Shown: positions 1 through 10,817, numbered from the stretch's first letter. The stretch is 23,072 nucleotides of DNA from Microtetraspora glauca (GCA_000721275.1 JOFO01000073.1:1-23072); one strand, 5' to 3'. Program-made: numbers and translations. The notes: generated from the letters alone by a model not told the origin.

Positions 1-1
1 C

Positions 2-1554
<1,553 letters not shown>

Positions 1555-1558
<4 letters not shown>

Positions 1559-2670
1559 CACCACCTGACGACACCGGCGCCGGACGGCGCCCGGCCCGGG
1601 CGCCCGGAGCACGGCGACTGACCGGGCACCGGCTCTTCTGGCCCGCCGCCGTGCTGGCCGCGCTGCTGCTCGGGAACGTCGCGCTCACCCCCGGCTTCCT
1701 CGCCGTCCGCGTCCAGAACGGACACCTGTACGGCAGCCTGATCGACATCCTCCAGTTCGGCGCCCCGCTGATCCTGGTCTCCGCCGGCATGACGCTCGTC
1801 ATCGCCACCCGGGGCATCGACCTGTCGGTCGGCTCCACGGTCGCCATCGCCGGCGCCCTCGCGTGCGAGCACATCGCCACCGCGCAGGACCCCGGAAGCC
1901 TGTCCACGGTGACGACGGCGATCGCGCTGGCGGTCGGCGTGGCCGCCGCCATCGGCGTCCTCAACGGCTTCCTCGTCGCCCGGCTCGGCGTCCAGCCCAT
2001 CGTCGCCACCCTGGTCCTCATGGTCGCCGGGCGCGGCGTGGCGCAGCTGATCACCGACGGCCAGATCATCAGCGTCTCCAGCGCCGCCTACAAGATGATC
2101 GGCGGCGGCTACTGGCTCACCCTCCCCTTCGCCGTCCTGCTCGCCGCCGCCCTCGTCGCCGTCGCCGCCCTCGTCACCCGGCGGACCGCGCTCGGCATGC
2201 TCATCGAGTCGGTGGGCGGCAACCCGGTCGCCAGCCGGCTCGTCGGCATCCGGGCCGCCGGGCTCCTCGTCACCGTCTACGTCGTCAGCGCCGTGTGCGC
2301 CGCGGTCGCCGGCCTGATGATCAGCTCCAACGTGTCCAGCGCCGACGGCAACAACGCCGGCCTGTGGATCGAACTGGACGCGATCCTCGCCGTGGTGATC
2401 GGCGGCACCGCGCTGACCGGCGGACGGTTCTCCCTCGGCGGCACGGTCCTCGGCGCGCTGATCATCCAGACCCTCTCCACCACCATCTACACCCTCGGCG
2501 TACCGCCGGAGACCACCCTCGTCTTCAAGGCCCTCGTCGTCATCGTCGTGTGTCTCGTCCAGTCGCCCGCGTTCCGCGCGCGGCTCTCCCGCCGTCGCCG
2601 CACCACCACCCCCGACCCGGCCCCCGCGGCCGGCGACCTGACGGCCCGCCGGCAGGAGGTCACCCCGTGA
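1555..2670 (+). CDS. ytfT: Sugar ABC transporter permease, YtfT-like
   Basis: This is the first of two membrane subunits of the importer, 371 aa. The ATG overlaps the ATPase stop. After a Pro/Arg-rich cytoplasmic N-terminus come hydrophobic helices and the CUT2 permease motif GMTLVIATRGIDLSVGS. Recalled E. coli YtfT features are recognisable: the loop NGHLYGSLIDIL, the segment LVLMVAGRGVAQLITDGQI, and NNAGLWIELDAILAVVIGG. The C-terminus is a charged tail. In E. coli, YtfT pairs with YjfF to form a galactofuranose channel, and the same pair occurs here. The YtfT-like identity is based on remembered family sequence, not a search. The true substrate is unknown; arabinofuranose or galactofuranose is plausible from context. 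Confidence 0.88.
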
Positions 2671-3665
2671 GCACCACCCTCGCCAAGCCGCTCCGCCGCT
2701 TCCCGGCCCGTCACGCCGCGCGCCTGCCCCTGGTGGTGACGGCCACCCTGCTCGTGGCGATGTTCTCCGTCGGCTCCGTGCGCTACGAAGGCTTCTTCTC
2801 CGCGCAGGTCCTGCTCAACGTCCTGATCGACAACGGCTTCCTGCTCGTCGTGGCCATCGGCATGACGTTCGTCGTCCTCACCGGCGGGATCGACCTGTCC
2901 GTCGGCTCCATGGTGGCCCTGTCGACCATGCTGACGGCCTGGCTCGTCGAGCAGAACGGCCTGCCGCTCGCCCTCGCGGTCCCGGTGGTCCTGCTGGTGG
3001 GGGCCGGCGGCGGCGCCCTCATGGGCTGGGTGATCCACGCCTTCGAGATCCAGCCGTTCATCGTCACCCTCGCGGGCATGTTCCTCGCCCGCGGCCTCTG
3101 CTACATGATCAGCACCGAGTCGATCTCCGTCACCGACCCGACGACGACGACGATCGCCCAGACCCGGGTGCTGCTGCCCGGCGGCCTGTTCGTCTCGCCC
3201 GCCGTCGTCATCGCGCTCGTCGTGCTGGCGCTCGCCTTCGTCGTCCTCCACCACACCCGCTTCGGCCGCACCGTCTACGCCGTCGGCGGCAGCGAGTCCT
3301 CCGCCCGCCTCATGGGCCTGCCGGTGGGACGCACCAAGGTCGCGGTGTACGCGATCAGCGGCCTCTGCTCCGCCCTCGGCGGCCTGCTGCTGACCTTCTA
3401 CATGCTGTCCGGCTACGCCCTGCACGCCGTCGGCATGGAACTCGACGCCATCGCCGCCGCCGTGATCGGCGGGACCCTGCTGACCGGCGGCTCCGGATTC
3501 GTCCTGGGCACCGCGCTGGGCGTGGCGGTCCTCGGCCTGATCCAGACCGTCATCAGCTTCCAGGGCACGCTCAGCTCGTGGTGGACCCGCATCGTCATCG
3601 GCGGTCTGCTGTTCGTCTTCATCCTCCTCCAGCGCCTCTTCGGCGGAGCCCGCCGGGCGGAATAG
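2667..3665 (+). CDS. yjfF: Sugar ABC transporter permease, YjfF-like
   Basis: This is the second membrane subunit, 332 aa. The GTG start at 2667 overlaps the ytfT stop (GTGA) and follows a good ribosome site (aggagg, about 2653-2658). The frame is open much further upstream, but that part is out-of-frame overlap with ytfT. The CUT2 motif GMTFVVLTGGIDLSVGS is present. Two segments are strikingly YjfF-like: [20 protein letters not shown], and the C-terminal stretch LSSWWTRIVIGGLLFVFI before LLQRLF. With YtfT it should form a heterodimeric channel in the cytoplasmic membrane powered by the upstream ATPase. A hairpin 22 bases after the stop may end most transcripts here. Confidence 0.9.
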   Translation: MSTTLAKPLRRFPARHAARLPLVVTATLLVAMFSVGSVRYEGFFSAQVLLNVLIDNGFLLVVAIGMTFVVLTGGIDLSVGSMVALSTMLTAWLVEQNGLPLALAVPVVLLVGAGGGALMGWVIHAFEIQPFIVTLAGMFLARGLCYMISTESISVTDPTTTTIAQTRVLLPGGLFVSPAVVIALVVLALAFVVLHHTRFGRTVYAVGGSESSARLMGLPVGRTKVAVYAISGLCSALGGLLLTFYMLSGYALHAVGMELDAIAAAVIGGTLLTGGSGFVLGTALGVAVLGLIQTVISFQGTLSSWWTRIVIGGLLFVFILLQRLFGGARRAE

Positions 3666-3686
3666 ACCCCGGGCACCCCGGGCCAC

Positions 3687-3714
3687 GAGGGGGCGGGGAC
3701 CTCCCCGCCCCCTC
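3687..3714 (+). terminator. Perfect 12-bp hairpin between yjfF and galM
   Basis: The arms gagggggcgggg (3687-3698) and ccccgccccctc (3703-3714) are perfectly complementary around a 4-base loop. No clear T-tract follows, as is common for Streptomyces terminators. It lies between two co-directional genes and may act as a partial terminator or as an RNA-stabilising element separating transporter and galM expression. Confidence 0.65.
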
Positions 3715-3747
3715 TTCCGCCGCGCCCCCTCGTGACCAAGGAACCCC

Positions 3748-4815
3748 ATGAACCCAGCCCCGCCCCCGCTCACCGGCGTCCCCCCGGTCCGCCGCCCCGA
3801 CCCGTACGCCGGAGAACGCTGGACCTTCGGCTTCCCCGGCGGGCTCACCGCGGAGGTGCACACCCGCGGCGCCCGCCTCCACGGCCTGTGGGTGCCCGAC
3901 CGCCACGGCACCCCGGCCGACGTCGTCCTCGCGCCCCGGGACCCCGCCGAGACCGCCACCGGCGCCCGCTACTTCGGCGCCACCGTCGGCCGCTACGCCA
4001 ACCGCGTCGCCCGCGGCCGGTTCACCCTGGACGGGACCCCGTACCGGCTCAGCACGCAGGACAACGGCCACAGCCTGCACGGCGGCACCGACGGCTTCGA
4101 CACCCGGCTCTGGGAGGCCGAGGGCGTGCACACCCCCGAGTGGACCGGGGTACGCCTGCGCCTGCGCAGCCCCGACGGCGACCAGGGCTTCCCCGGCAAT
4201 CTGGACGTCACCGTCAGCTGCCTCGTCGGCCGCGACCGCGAACTCGCCTTCTCCTACACGGCGGTCACGGACGCCCCCACCCACGTGAACCTCGCGAACC
4301 ACGCCTACTTCAACCTCGACGGCGAGAGTGCCGGAGACGTCCTCGGCCACGAACTGTCCGTCGAGGCCTCCCACTACACCCCGGTCGACGCGGACCTCAT
4401 CCCCCGCGGGGACCACCGTCCGGTCGCCGGCACCGCCTTCGACCTCCGCCGGCCGCTCCCGCTCGCCGCCGCCCTGGCCCGCCCCGGCGCGGACGGCGGG
4501 TACGACCACAACTTCGTCCTGGAGCCGCGCGGCACCGGGCGGCTGCGCCGGGCCGCCGTCCTGTACGCGCCCGCCACCGGCCGCCGGATGGAGGTGCTGA
4601 CCACCGAACCGGGCCTCCAGGTCTACACCGCGGGGCAGTTCGACGGCACGGTCCTGGGCAAGAGCGGCACGCCCTACCGGGCGGGCGCCGGCATCGCGCT
4701 GGAGACCCAGCACTTCCCCGACGCCCCGAACCGCCCCGGCGACCCGTCCACGGTGCTGCGGCCGGGGGAGCGGTACGCGTCGAGGACGGTCCTGCGGTTC
4801 GGCACGCGCGGCTGA
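3748..4815 (+). CDS. galM: Galactose mutarotase (aldose 1-epimerase)
   Basis: This is a cytoplasmic enzyme, 355 aa, that interconverts alpha and beta anomers of aldohexoses and some pentoses. Family landmarks occur in order: GRYANRV (81-87), NGHSLHGG (106-113) with likely catalytic His111, NLANHAYFNL (181-190) with His185, and ALETQHFPDAPN (317-328) with the catalytic base Glu319. These are the equivalents of the His/His/Glu set known in the family. The ATG at 3748 follows aaggaa (3738-3743). The N-terminus is Pro-rich and about 20 residues longer than the minimal fold. It follows the furanose-type importer genes after 82 bases that contain a hairpin, suggesting a linked role in processing imported sugar. 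The preferred sugar cannot be read from sequence. Confidence 0.93.
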   Translation: MNPAPPPLTGVPPVRRPDPYAGERWTFGFPGGLTAEVHTRGARLHGLWVPDRHGTPADVVLAPRDPAETATGARYFGATVGRYANRVARGRFTLDGTPYRLSTQDNGHSLHGGTDGFDTRLWEAEGVHTPEWTGVRLRLRSPDGDQGFPGNLDVTVSCLVGRDRELAFSYTAVTDAPTHVNLANHAYFNLDGESAGDVLGHELSVEASHYTPVDADLIPRGDHRPVAGTAFDLRRPLPLAAALARPGADGGYDHNFVLEPRGTGRLRRAAVLYAPATGRRMEVLTTEPGLQVYTAGQFDGTVLGKSGTPYRAGAGIALETQHFPDAPNRPGDPSTVLRPGERYASRTVLRFGTRG

Positions 4816-4830
4816 CCGCGTACCGGCACG

Positions 4831-4866
4831 GCTGTGCCCGCCGGCTTCCGGGCCGGCGGGCACAGC
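4831..4866. terminator. Bidirectional terminator between galM and the convergent permease gene
   Basis: A perfect 15-bp inverted repeat (gctgtgcccgccggc, 4831-4845; gccggcgggcacagc, 4852-4866) surrounds a 6-base loop. It sits between two genes whose stops face each other (4815 and 4883), so it can serve both strands. Confidence 0.85.
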
Positions 4867-4882
4867 GGTGTCCGGAGGGGCG

Positions 4883-6127
4883 TCAGGCGCCCGCCCGCCG
4901 CTTGTTCCACACGTCGAAGCCGACCGCGGCGAGCAGCACGAGGCCCTTGATGACCTGCTGCCAGTCGGTGCCCACCCCGACGAGGTTCATGCCGTTGTTG
5001 AGCACGCCGAGGACCAGGCCGCCGATGATGGCCCCCAGGACGGTCCCGACGCCGCCGCTCATCGACGCGCCGCCGATGAACGCCGCCGCGATCGCCTCCA
5101 GTTCGAAGTTCACGCCCGCCTTCGGCGAGGCCGCGTTGAAGCGCGCCGCGAAGACGAGGCCGGCGAGCGCCGCGAGCATCCCCATGTTGAGGAAGACCGC
5201 GAAGGTGACCTTCCGGTCCTTGACCCCGGACAGCTTCGCGGCCGGCAGGTTGCCCCCGATCGCGTACACGTGGCGGCCGATCACCGCGTTGCGCATCACG
5301 TAGCCGAAGCCGACGAGCAGGACGGCCAGGATCAGCAGGACCACGGGGGCGCCCTTGTAGCTGGCCAGCAGCAGGGTCGTGACCAGGACCGCCGCGACCA
5401 GCGCCGTCACCTTCAGCGCGAACAGGCCGGCCGGAAGCGTCTCCAGCGCGAACTCCCGCTGCCGGCGCCGGTCCCGGACCTCCTGGACGACCACGTACAC
5501 GATCAGTCCCAGACCGAGGAGCAGGGTCAGGTTGTGGTAGTTCGTGCGCGGACCCGCCTCCGGCAGGAAGCCGTTGGCGACCTTCTGCAGTCCGTCCGGG
5601 AACGGGCCGAGCGTCTGCCCCTTGAGGAAGATCTCGGTGAGCCCGCGGAACAGCAGCATCCCGGCGAGGGTCACGATGAACGACGGGATGCCGACGTACG
5701 CGATGAAGAAGCCCTGGACCGCACCCGCGACCGCGCCCAGGAGCAGGGTGAGGAGCACCGCGACCGGCCAGGAGACCTGGTGCTCGACCATGAGCACCGC
5801 CCCGACGCCGCCCACCAGCGCCATCAGCGAGCCGACCGACAGGTCGATGTGCCCCGAGATGATGACGATCATCATGCCGATGGCCAGGATGAGGATGTAG
5901 CTGTTCTGCAGGACCAGGTTGGAGACGTTGCGCGGCAGCAGGAGGTCGCCGCCCGTCCAGACCTGGAACAGCAGCACGATCAGGCCCAGCGCGACGAGCA
6001 TCCCGTACTGGCGCATGTTCCTACGGACCCCGTCGAGCAGCACGCGGGTCACCGGCGCCCCCGGGGACGGGGACCCGCCGCCCGGGACCGCCGGGGTGGT
6101 CGCTTCCTTGCCGGTGTCGACGCTCAT
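4883..6127 (-). CDS. gguB: Multiple-monosaccharide ABC transporter permease (GguB/MmsB type)
   Basis: This is the membrane subunit of the second CUT2 sugar importer, 414 aa, and the last gene of a three-gene operon. Its ATG overlaps the stop of the ATPase gene (ATGA). About ten hydrophobic segments are visible. The CUT2 motif [18 protein letters not shown] is near the N-terminal third, and [20 protein letters not shown] is near the C-terminus. It is longer than YtfT and YjfF because of an extra central hydrophobic region after a basic RDRRRQRE loop, which is typical of single-permease XylH/GguB proteins. Such permeases work as homodimers, in line with only one permease gene in this operon. 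Linkage to a ChvE-like binding protein supports the GguB assignment over XylH. Confidence 0.88.
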   Translation of the reverse strand: MSVDTGKEATTPAVPGGGSPSPGAPVTRVLLDGVRRNMRQYGMLVALGLIVLLFQVWTGGDLLLPRNVSNLVLQNSYILILAIGMMIVIISGHIDLSVGSLMALVGGVGAVLMVEHQVSWPVAVLLTLLLGAVAGAVQGFFIAYVGIPSFIVTLAGMLLFRGLTEIFLKGQTLGPFPDGLQKVANGFLPEAGPRTNYHNLTLLLGLGLIVYVVVQEVRDRRRQREFALETLPAGLFALKVTALVAAVLVTTLLLASYKGAPVVLLILAVLLVGFGYVMRNAVIGRHVYAIGGNLPAAKLSGVKDRKVTFAVFLNMGMLAALAGLVFAARFNAASPKAGVNFELEAIAAAFIGGASMSGGVGTVLGAIIGGLVLGVLNNGMNLVGVGTDWQQVIKGLVLLAAVGFDVWNKRRAGA

Positions 6128-7713
6128 GCCTGGTGTCCTTCGCTGGAGGCGGTGCCCGCGGTGACCGCCGGCGGTGCGGGGGAGCCCTGCGTCATGTGGC
6201 GCATCAGCACTTCCTGGGTGGCGTCGGCACGGGCGACCTCACCGGTCAGCCGCCCGGCGGCCATGGTGTAGATCCGGTCGCACATGCCGAGCAGTTCGGG
6301 CAGTTCGGAGGAGATGAGGAGGATCGCCTTGCCCTCGGCGGCGAGGCGGTCGATCACGGTGTAGATCTCGTACTTGGCGCCCACGTCGACGCCGCGCGTG
6401 GGCTCGTCGAGGACGAGCACGTCCGGTCCGGCGAGGATCCACCTGCTGAGGACGACCTTCTGCTGGTTGCCGCCGGACAGGCGGCCCACCGGTTCGAGGA
6501 CGCTCGGCGCCTTGATGTTCATGGTGCGCCGGAACCGTTCGGCCACCCGGCGCTCCTCGTGCCCGTCCACGACGCCGCGGCGGGCGAGGGAGCCGAGGGA
6601 GGCGAGCGAGATGTTCCGGCTCACGGAGTCCCCGAGGTCGAGACCGTAGTGCTTGCGGTCCTCGGTGACGTACGCGATGCCGTGGGCGACCGCCTCGGGG
6701 ACCGTCCGCGTCCGCACCTCCCGGCCGTCCCTGAGGACCGTGCCCCGCTCGTAGCGGCCGTAGGAGCGCCCGAAGACGCTCATGGCGAGTTCGGTCCGGC
6801 CGGCCCCCATGAGCCCCGCCACGCCGACGATCTCGCCGCGGCGGACCTGGAGGGACACGCCGTCGACGACCCTGCGGCCGGGGTCGAGCGGGTGGCGCAC
6901 GGTCCAGTCGCGGACCTCCAGGACCGGCTCGGCGCCGGCCGGGCCCCCGTACGGCGTGCGGTCGGGGAACCGGCTGTCCAGGTCCCGGCCCACCATGCCG
7001 CGGATGATCCGTTCCTCCGTGGTGGCCGGGTCCCTGACGTCGAGGGTCTCGATGGAGCGGCCGTCCCGCAGGACGGTGACGGAGTCGGCGATCCGGGCGA
7101 TCTCGTTCAGCTTGTGCGAGATGAGGATCGAGGTGATGCCCTGGTCCTTCAGCTCCCCCATGAGCCGCAGCAGTTGGGCGCTGTCCTCGTCGTTGAGGGC
7201 CGCGGTGGGTTCGTCGAGGATCAGCAGGCGGACGTCCTTCGCCAGCGCCTTCGCGATCTCGACCAGCTGCTGCTTGCCGACCCCGATGTCGGCGACGCGG
7301 GTCTCGGGGTGCTCGTCGAGCCCGACCCGGCGGAGCAGTCCGGACGCGCGGCGCAGCACCTCGCGCCAGTCGACGATCCCGCGCCGGGACGGTTCGTTGC
7401 CCAGGAAGACGTTCTCCGCGATCGACAGGTGGGGGACCAGCGCGAGTTCCTGGTGGATGATGACGATGCCGCGCCGTTCGCTGGCCCGGATGTCCTTGAA
7501 GCGGCACGGCTCGCCGTCGAAGACGATCTCGCCCTCGTAGGACCCGTGCGGGTGGACGCCGGACAAAACCTTCATGAGGGTCGACTTCCCGGCGCCGTTC
7601 TCCCCGCACAGGGCGTGCACCTCGCCGCGCTCCACGGTCAGCGTCACGTCGGAGAGGGCCCTGACCCCGGGGAAGGTCTTGCCGATGGACCGCATCTGGA
7701 GGAGGGCGGTCAC
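6124..7713 (-). CDS. gguA: Multiple-monosaccharide ABC transporter ATP-binding protein (GguA/MmsA type)
   Basis: This is a double-domain ATPase, 529 aa, that powers uptake through the adjacent permease. I chose the GTG at 7713 because it overlaps the binding-protein stop (GTGA), giving translational coupling; an ATG six codons later (7695) is an alternative. Domain 1 has Walker [10 protein letters not shown] (37-45), a degenerate signature near IGVGKQQL and Walker [12 protein letters not shown] (163-173). Domain 2 has a degenerate P-loop (GLMGAGRTE), signature LSGGNQQK and Walker [13 protein letters not shown]. This asymmetric arrangement is normal for CUT2 ATPases. The frame stays open far upstream, inside the binding-protein gene, but that stretch is Arg/Gly/Pro-rich nonsense and not coding. 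Confidence 0.9.
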   Translation of the reverse strand: MTALLQMRSIGKTFPGVRALSDVTLTVERGEVHALCGENGAGKSTLMKVLSGVHPHGSYEGEIVFDGEPCRFKDIRASERRGIVIIHQELALVPHLSIAENVFLGNEPSRRGIVDWREVLRRASGLLRRVGLDEHPETRVADIGVGKQQLVEIAKALAKDVRLLILDEPTAALNDEDSAQLLRLMGELKDQGITSILISHKLNEIARIADSVTVLRDGRSIETLDVRDPATTEERIIRGMVGRDLDSRFPDRTPYGGPAGAEPVLEVRDWTVRHPLDPGRRVVDGVSLQVRRGEIVGVAGLMGAGRTELAMSVFGRSYGRYERGTVLRDGREVRTRTVPEAVAHGIAYVTEDRKHYGLDLGDSVSRNISLASLGSLARRGVVDGHEERRVAERFRRTMNIKAPSVLEPVGRLSGGNQQKVVLSRWILAGPDVLVLDEPTRGVDVGAKYEIYTVIDRLAAEGKAILLISSELPELLGMCDRIYTMAAGRLTGEVARADATQEVLMRHMTQGSPAPPAVTAGTASSEGHQA

Positions 7714-8819
7714 TTCAGCGCCCCGGCGTCGAGGTAGCCGGAGTCGACCAGGACCTTCCGGTAGTTCGACCGGTCGACGCTGACCGGGTCGAGCAGATAG
7801 GCCGGGACCACCTTCTTCCCGTTGTGGTAGGTGGTCTCGTCGTTGATCTCCGGCTTCTTCCCGTCGAGGACGGCGGCCACCATGCCGGCGGCCACCTCCG
7901 CGAGGGCGCGGGTGTCCTTGTACACGGTCTGCGTCTGCTCGCCCGCGATGATGGACTTCACGGAGGCGACCTCCGCGTCCTGGCCGGTCACGACCGGCAG
8001 CGGCTTGGCGGCGCTGCCGTAGTCGTCGGACTTCAGGGCGGACAGGATGCCGATGGAGATGCCGTCGTACGGGGAGAGGACGGCGTCGACGCGGGCCGTG
8101 GCGTACGTGGACGTCAGCAGGTCGTCCATGCGCTTCTGCGCCGTCCCGCCGTCCCAGCGCAGGGTGGTGACCTGGTTGAGACGGGTCTGGCCGGAGCGCA
8201 CGACCAGCTGCTTCTTGTCCAGGTAGGGCTTCAGCACCTTCATGGCGCCGTCGAAGAAGTACTTGGTGTTGTTGTCGTCGTTGGAGCCGGCGAACAGCTC
8301 GATGTTGAACGGGCCCTTCTTCGCGCCCGACTTCAGCCCCAGCTTCTCGGTGATGTAGGTGGCCTGGAGCTCGCCGACCTTCTCGTTGTCGAAGGAGGCG
8401 TAGTAGTCGACGTGGGGGGAGCCCAGGATGAGGCGGTCGTAGGAGATCACCGGGATGTCGGCGTCCGCCGCCTGCTGCAGGACGTTCGACAGTGCCTCGC
8501 CGTTGATGGCGGCCACGACGAGGGCGTCGACGCCCTGGGTGATCATGTTCTCGATCTGGGCGACCTGCTGGTCGGGGTCGTCCTCCCCGTACTGCAGGGT
8601 CGTGGCGAAGCCGGCCTTCTTCAGGCTCTCCGTCATGTTGCGCCCGTCGGCGATCCACCGCTCGGAGGACTTGGTGGGCATGGCGATGCCGATGGTGCGG
8701 ACCTTCCCGTCCTTCGCCTCCTGGCTGCCGCCCTCGGCCGTCTGCCCGCAGGCCGTCAGCAGCAGGGCGCATCCGGTGGTCGCGGCCAGGAGAGCGGAGG
8801 CGGACCGGAACTTCTTCAT
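7710..8819 (-). CDS. chvE: ChvE-type sugar-binding lipoprotein
   Basis: This is the extracellular receptor of the second sugar importer, 369 aa. The ATG at 8819 begins a lipoprotein signal: MKKF, a hydrophobic stretch, and the lipobox LLTAC with Cys24 as the lipid anchor. The 25-codon extension to 8894 would bury this signal and is rejected. The mature part is a periplasmic-binding-protein type 1 fold. ChvE-family segments can be recognised: [40 protein letters not shown], and [20 protein letters not shown]. ChvE proteins bind arabinose, xylose, galactose, glucose and related sugars; the present specificity is not determined. It is the first gene of the operon, and a LacI-type operator overlaps its promoter. 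Its ribosome site is weak (GGGATGGG region). Confidence 0.92.
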   Translation of the reverse strand: MKKFRSASALLAATTGCALLLTACGQTAEGGSQEAKDGKVRTIGIAMPTKSSERWIADGRNMTESLKKAGFATTLQYGEDDPDQQVAQIENMITQGVDALVVAAINGEALSNVLQQAADADIPVISYDRLILGSPHVDYYASFDNEKVGELQATYITEKLGLKSGAKKGPFNIELFAGSNDDNNTKYFFDGAMKVLKPYLDKKQLVVRSGQTRLNQVTTLRWDGGTAQKRMDDLLTSTYATARVDAVLSPYDGISIGILSALKSDDYGSAAKPLPVVTGQDAEVASVKSIIAGEQTQTVYKDTRALAEVAAGMVAAVLDGKKPEINDETTYHNGKKVVPAYLLDPVSVDRSNYRKVLVDSGYLDAGALK

Positions 8820-8950
8820 GAGCGATACCCATCCCGTCGTCGAGGGCGGCTCCGACCGGGACAGGCTCGGCGGCAGCGCGGGTCCTCGCACCACCGGGAC
8901 GACGCCGTTCCGGTTGGGTGGCCGGGACGTCGGCGCCCCGGTCGAGACAG

Positions 8951-8980
8951 ATTGTTAGCGCTCACAACGGCGTGATACAA
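8951..8980 (-). promoter_or_regulatory. chvE promoter with overlapping LacI-type operator
   Basis: On the minus strand, TTGTAT (8980-8975) and AACAAT (8956-8951) are 18 bases apart and could be the -35 and -10. The operator at 8952-8967, TTGTGAGCGCTAACAA on this strand, is a near-perfect 16-bp palindrome (one symmetric pair mismatched). It covers the end of the spacer and the -10, so a bound repressor should block transcription. A lone half-site GCGCTAA lies at 8984-8990. The same layout occurs in front of araB. Confidence 0.7.
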
Positions 8981-9041
8981 GAGGCGCTAAGGTTTTTCCC
9001 GTATCGATACCCAGCCGTGAGCACGGAGAAGGGAGGCGAAC

Positions 9042-10088
9042 GTGGCGCAACCCGCGGAAGACGTCCGCCCGCCGACGATGGCCGACGTCGCCCGGGAGGC
9101 GGGGGTCTCCCACCAGACCGTCTCCCGCGTGCTGAGCGGCCATCCCAACGTGCGCGCGGCCACCCGCGAACAGGTCACCCTGGCCATCGAACGGCTCGGC
9201 TACCGCCGCAACTCCGCCGCCCGCGCCCTCGTCACGCGCCGCACCAGGACCTTGGGCGTCATCGCCGTCAACACCGCCCTGTACGGCCCCGCCAGCACCC
9301 TCACCGGCCTGGAGGAGGCGGCGCGGGAGGAGGGCTACCTCGTCTCCACCGTCAGCCTCCGCAGCGGCGGGGGACAGGGACTCAAGGACGCCATCGACCA
9401 CCTCGCGGCGTGGGGCGTCGAGGGCGTCGTCGCCATCACCCCGCAGCGCTCCCTCGTCCAGGCGCTCGCCGAACTCGACGCGCCCTTCCCGGTGGTCACC
9501 GTCGAGGGCGGCCACCAGCTCGACCTGCCCGGCGTCTCCCTCGACCAGGAGCGCGGCGCCCGCCTGGTCACCGAGCACCTGCTCGCCGCCGGGCACGCCG
9601 ACGTCTGGCACGTCGCGGGCCCCGGCGACTGGCTGGAGAGCGAGGCGCGCACCGCGGGCTGGCGCGCCGTCCTGGAGGAGAACGGCATCCGCCCGCCGCG
9701 CGTGCTGACGGGCGACTGGAGCCCGCTCTCCGGCTACCGGGCCGGGCAGGAACTCGCGGGCCTCGCGCTCGCCCGCCGCGGTACGGCCCCGGTCACGGCC
9801 GTCTTCGTCGCCAACGACCAGATGGCGCTCGGCGTCCTGCGGGCGCTGCGCGAGGGCGGCATCCGCACGCCCGCGCAGGTGGCCGTCGCCGGCTTCGACG
9901 ACATCCCGGAGGCCGAGTACTTCCCGCCGCCGCTGACGACGGTCCGGCAGGACTTCGCCACGATCGGACGCCGGAGCATCCGCCTCCTGGTGGACCACAT
10001 CGAGGGCCGCGCCACGAAGGCGGAACACCTCCTGGTCGAACCCCAGCTCATCATGCGCGCGAGCACCCGCCCTGCGGGCGACGGCTGA
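9042..10088 (+). CDS. LacI-family regulator, probable repressor of chvE and araBAD
   Basis: A 348-aa cytoplasmic DNA-binding protein, divergent from chvE. The GTG start at 9042 follows gaagggagg. Residues 12-33 form the HTH (TMADVAREAGVSHQTVSRVL). Its recognition helix SHQTVSRV differs from that of E. coli LacI (SYQTVSRV) at one position. A standard hinge helix follows (NSAARALVTRRT), with Leu63 matching the LacI leucine that enters the central CpG of the operator. The rest is a PBP1-like sugar-binding domain ending with VAVAGFDDIPEAEYFPPPLT. Operators near chvE and araB match this protein class, so I infer control of both operons, with arabinose or a derivative as inducer. The effector cannot be read from sequence, and no symbol is assigned. 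Confidence 0.9.
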   Translation: MAQPAEDVRPPTMADVAREAGVSHQTVSRVLSGHPNVRAATREQVTLAIERLGYRRNSAARALVTRRTRTLGVIAVNTALYGPASTLTGLEEAAREEGYLVSTVSLRSGGGQGLKDAIDHLAAWGVEGVVAITPQRSLVQALAELDAPFPVVTVEGGHQLDLPGVSLDQERGARLVTEHLLAAGHADVWHVAGPGDWLESEARTAGWRAVLEENGIRPPRVLTGDWSPLSGYRAGQELAGLALARRGTAPVTAVFVANDQMALGVLRALREGGIRTPAQVAVAGFDDIPEAEYFPPPLTTVRQDFATIGRRSIRLLVDHIEGRATKAEHLLVEPQLIMRASTRPAGDG

Positions 10089-10124
10089 GGGAGGCGGGGG
10101 CGGGGGCTGGGGGGCGCGGCGGGC

Positions 10125-10315
10125 GGTACGTGGCGCGTGGCACGTGGTGCTCGCGCCCGGAGCGCGCTCCCGTCCGGCGCCTGCCGGCGGCGTCCGCCGT
10201 CCGGTACGCGGCTGTCGCGGCCTTCGTGGACCGGTACGTGGCTCCTGTCGACGCCCGCCGTGGGGTACGAGGCTCCCGCCGGCGCCCGCCTCCGGGTGCC
10301 GCCCGGTAGCCGGCT
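10125..10315. repeat. Degenerate GGTACGNGGCT direct repeats
   Basis: GGTACGTGGC occurs at 10125, GGTACGCGGCT at 10203, GGTACGTGGCT at 10233 and GGTACGAGGCT at 10264, with a weaker GGTAGCCGGCT at 10305. The 10203, 10233 and 10264 copies are spaced 30 and 31 bases apart. The function is unknown; it may be a decayed tandem repeat. Confidence 0.5.
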
Positions 10316-10723
10316 TCGGCGCGTCTGCGGCGGGCTGCTCGCCCTGGCCTGCCGTGCCGGCCTGGCCGTGCCGGCTCACCGGCGCCGGCCCGCTCGGGCC
10401 GGACCAGCGGCGTGGGCCCGGTTCGTTGGTCCGTCCGCGTCGGTTCGCCCGCGAACCTGCCCCGCCGGTCCGCGCATCGGCCCGGCCTGCCCGGGCTCGC
10501 CCGCGTGTTCGCCGGTGCCATCCGTCGCGTCCGCCGACCCGCGCCACCGGCCCGTGGGTTCGCCCCGTTGCCCCCCGCCCATCCGTCGGCGACGTTTTTT
10601 CGGCGGCTGACCGGTCGCGCGTTGCCCTCCTACGGGTCGGCCGGAGGCGCCTCTGGTGCGGGCGTCGGCCATTGGGCCGCCCGGCCCCGGCCGGCCACCG
10701 CGCCCGCCCGCGCCCCGCCACCG

Positions 10724-10737
10724 AGTGAGCGCTCACT
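10724..10737. promoter_or_regulatory. Upstream lac-type operator of araB (perfect 14-bp palindrome)
   Basis: AGTGAGCGCTCACT is fully self-complementary and has the same GTGAGCGCTCAC core as the ideal E. coli lac operator. Its centre lies 78 bases upstream of the centre of the araB operator overlapping the -10. Two sites at this distance could allow repressor looping. Confidence 0.65.
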
Positions 10738-10787
10738 TCGATGCGACCCCACCCCGCCCGGAAGTTCGACGAAATCGCACCCAACTC

Positions 10788-10817
10788 TTGTCGCCAGGAA
10801 ATGTGAGCGTTAACAAT
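10788..10817 (+). promoter_or_regulatory. araB promoter with overlapping LacI-type operator
   Basis: TTGTCG (10788-10793) and AACAAT (10812-10817) are separated by 18 bases. The operator ATGTGAGCGTTAACAA (10801-10816) covers the spacer end and the -10. It matches the chvE operator read on the minus strand at 14 of 16 bases, and the relative positions of -35, operator and -10 are the same. Confidence 0.7.

Noticed and set aside
7714..8832. Upstream extension of the gguA frame to an ATG at 8832
   Set aside because: The extension overlaps chvE in another frame and is Arg/Gly/Pro-rich. The GTG at 7713, overlapping the chvE stop, is the natural start.
10580..10605. T6 run as a possible intrinsic terminator
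   Set aside because: Only a trivial three-base-pair stem precedes it, and it lies about 500 bases after the regulator gene.
10137..10813. Several overlapping open frames of 80-190 codons in the gap before araB
   Set aside because: They overlap one another on both strands, are rich in Arg, Pro and Ala, and show no domain. The last ones run into the araB operators.
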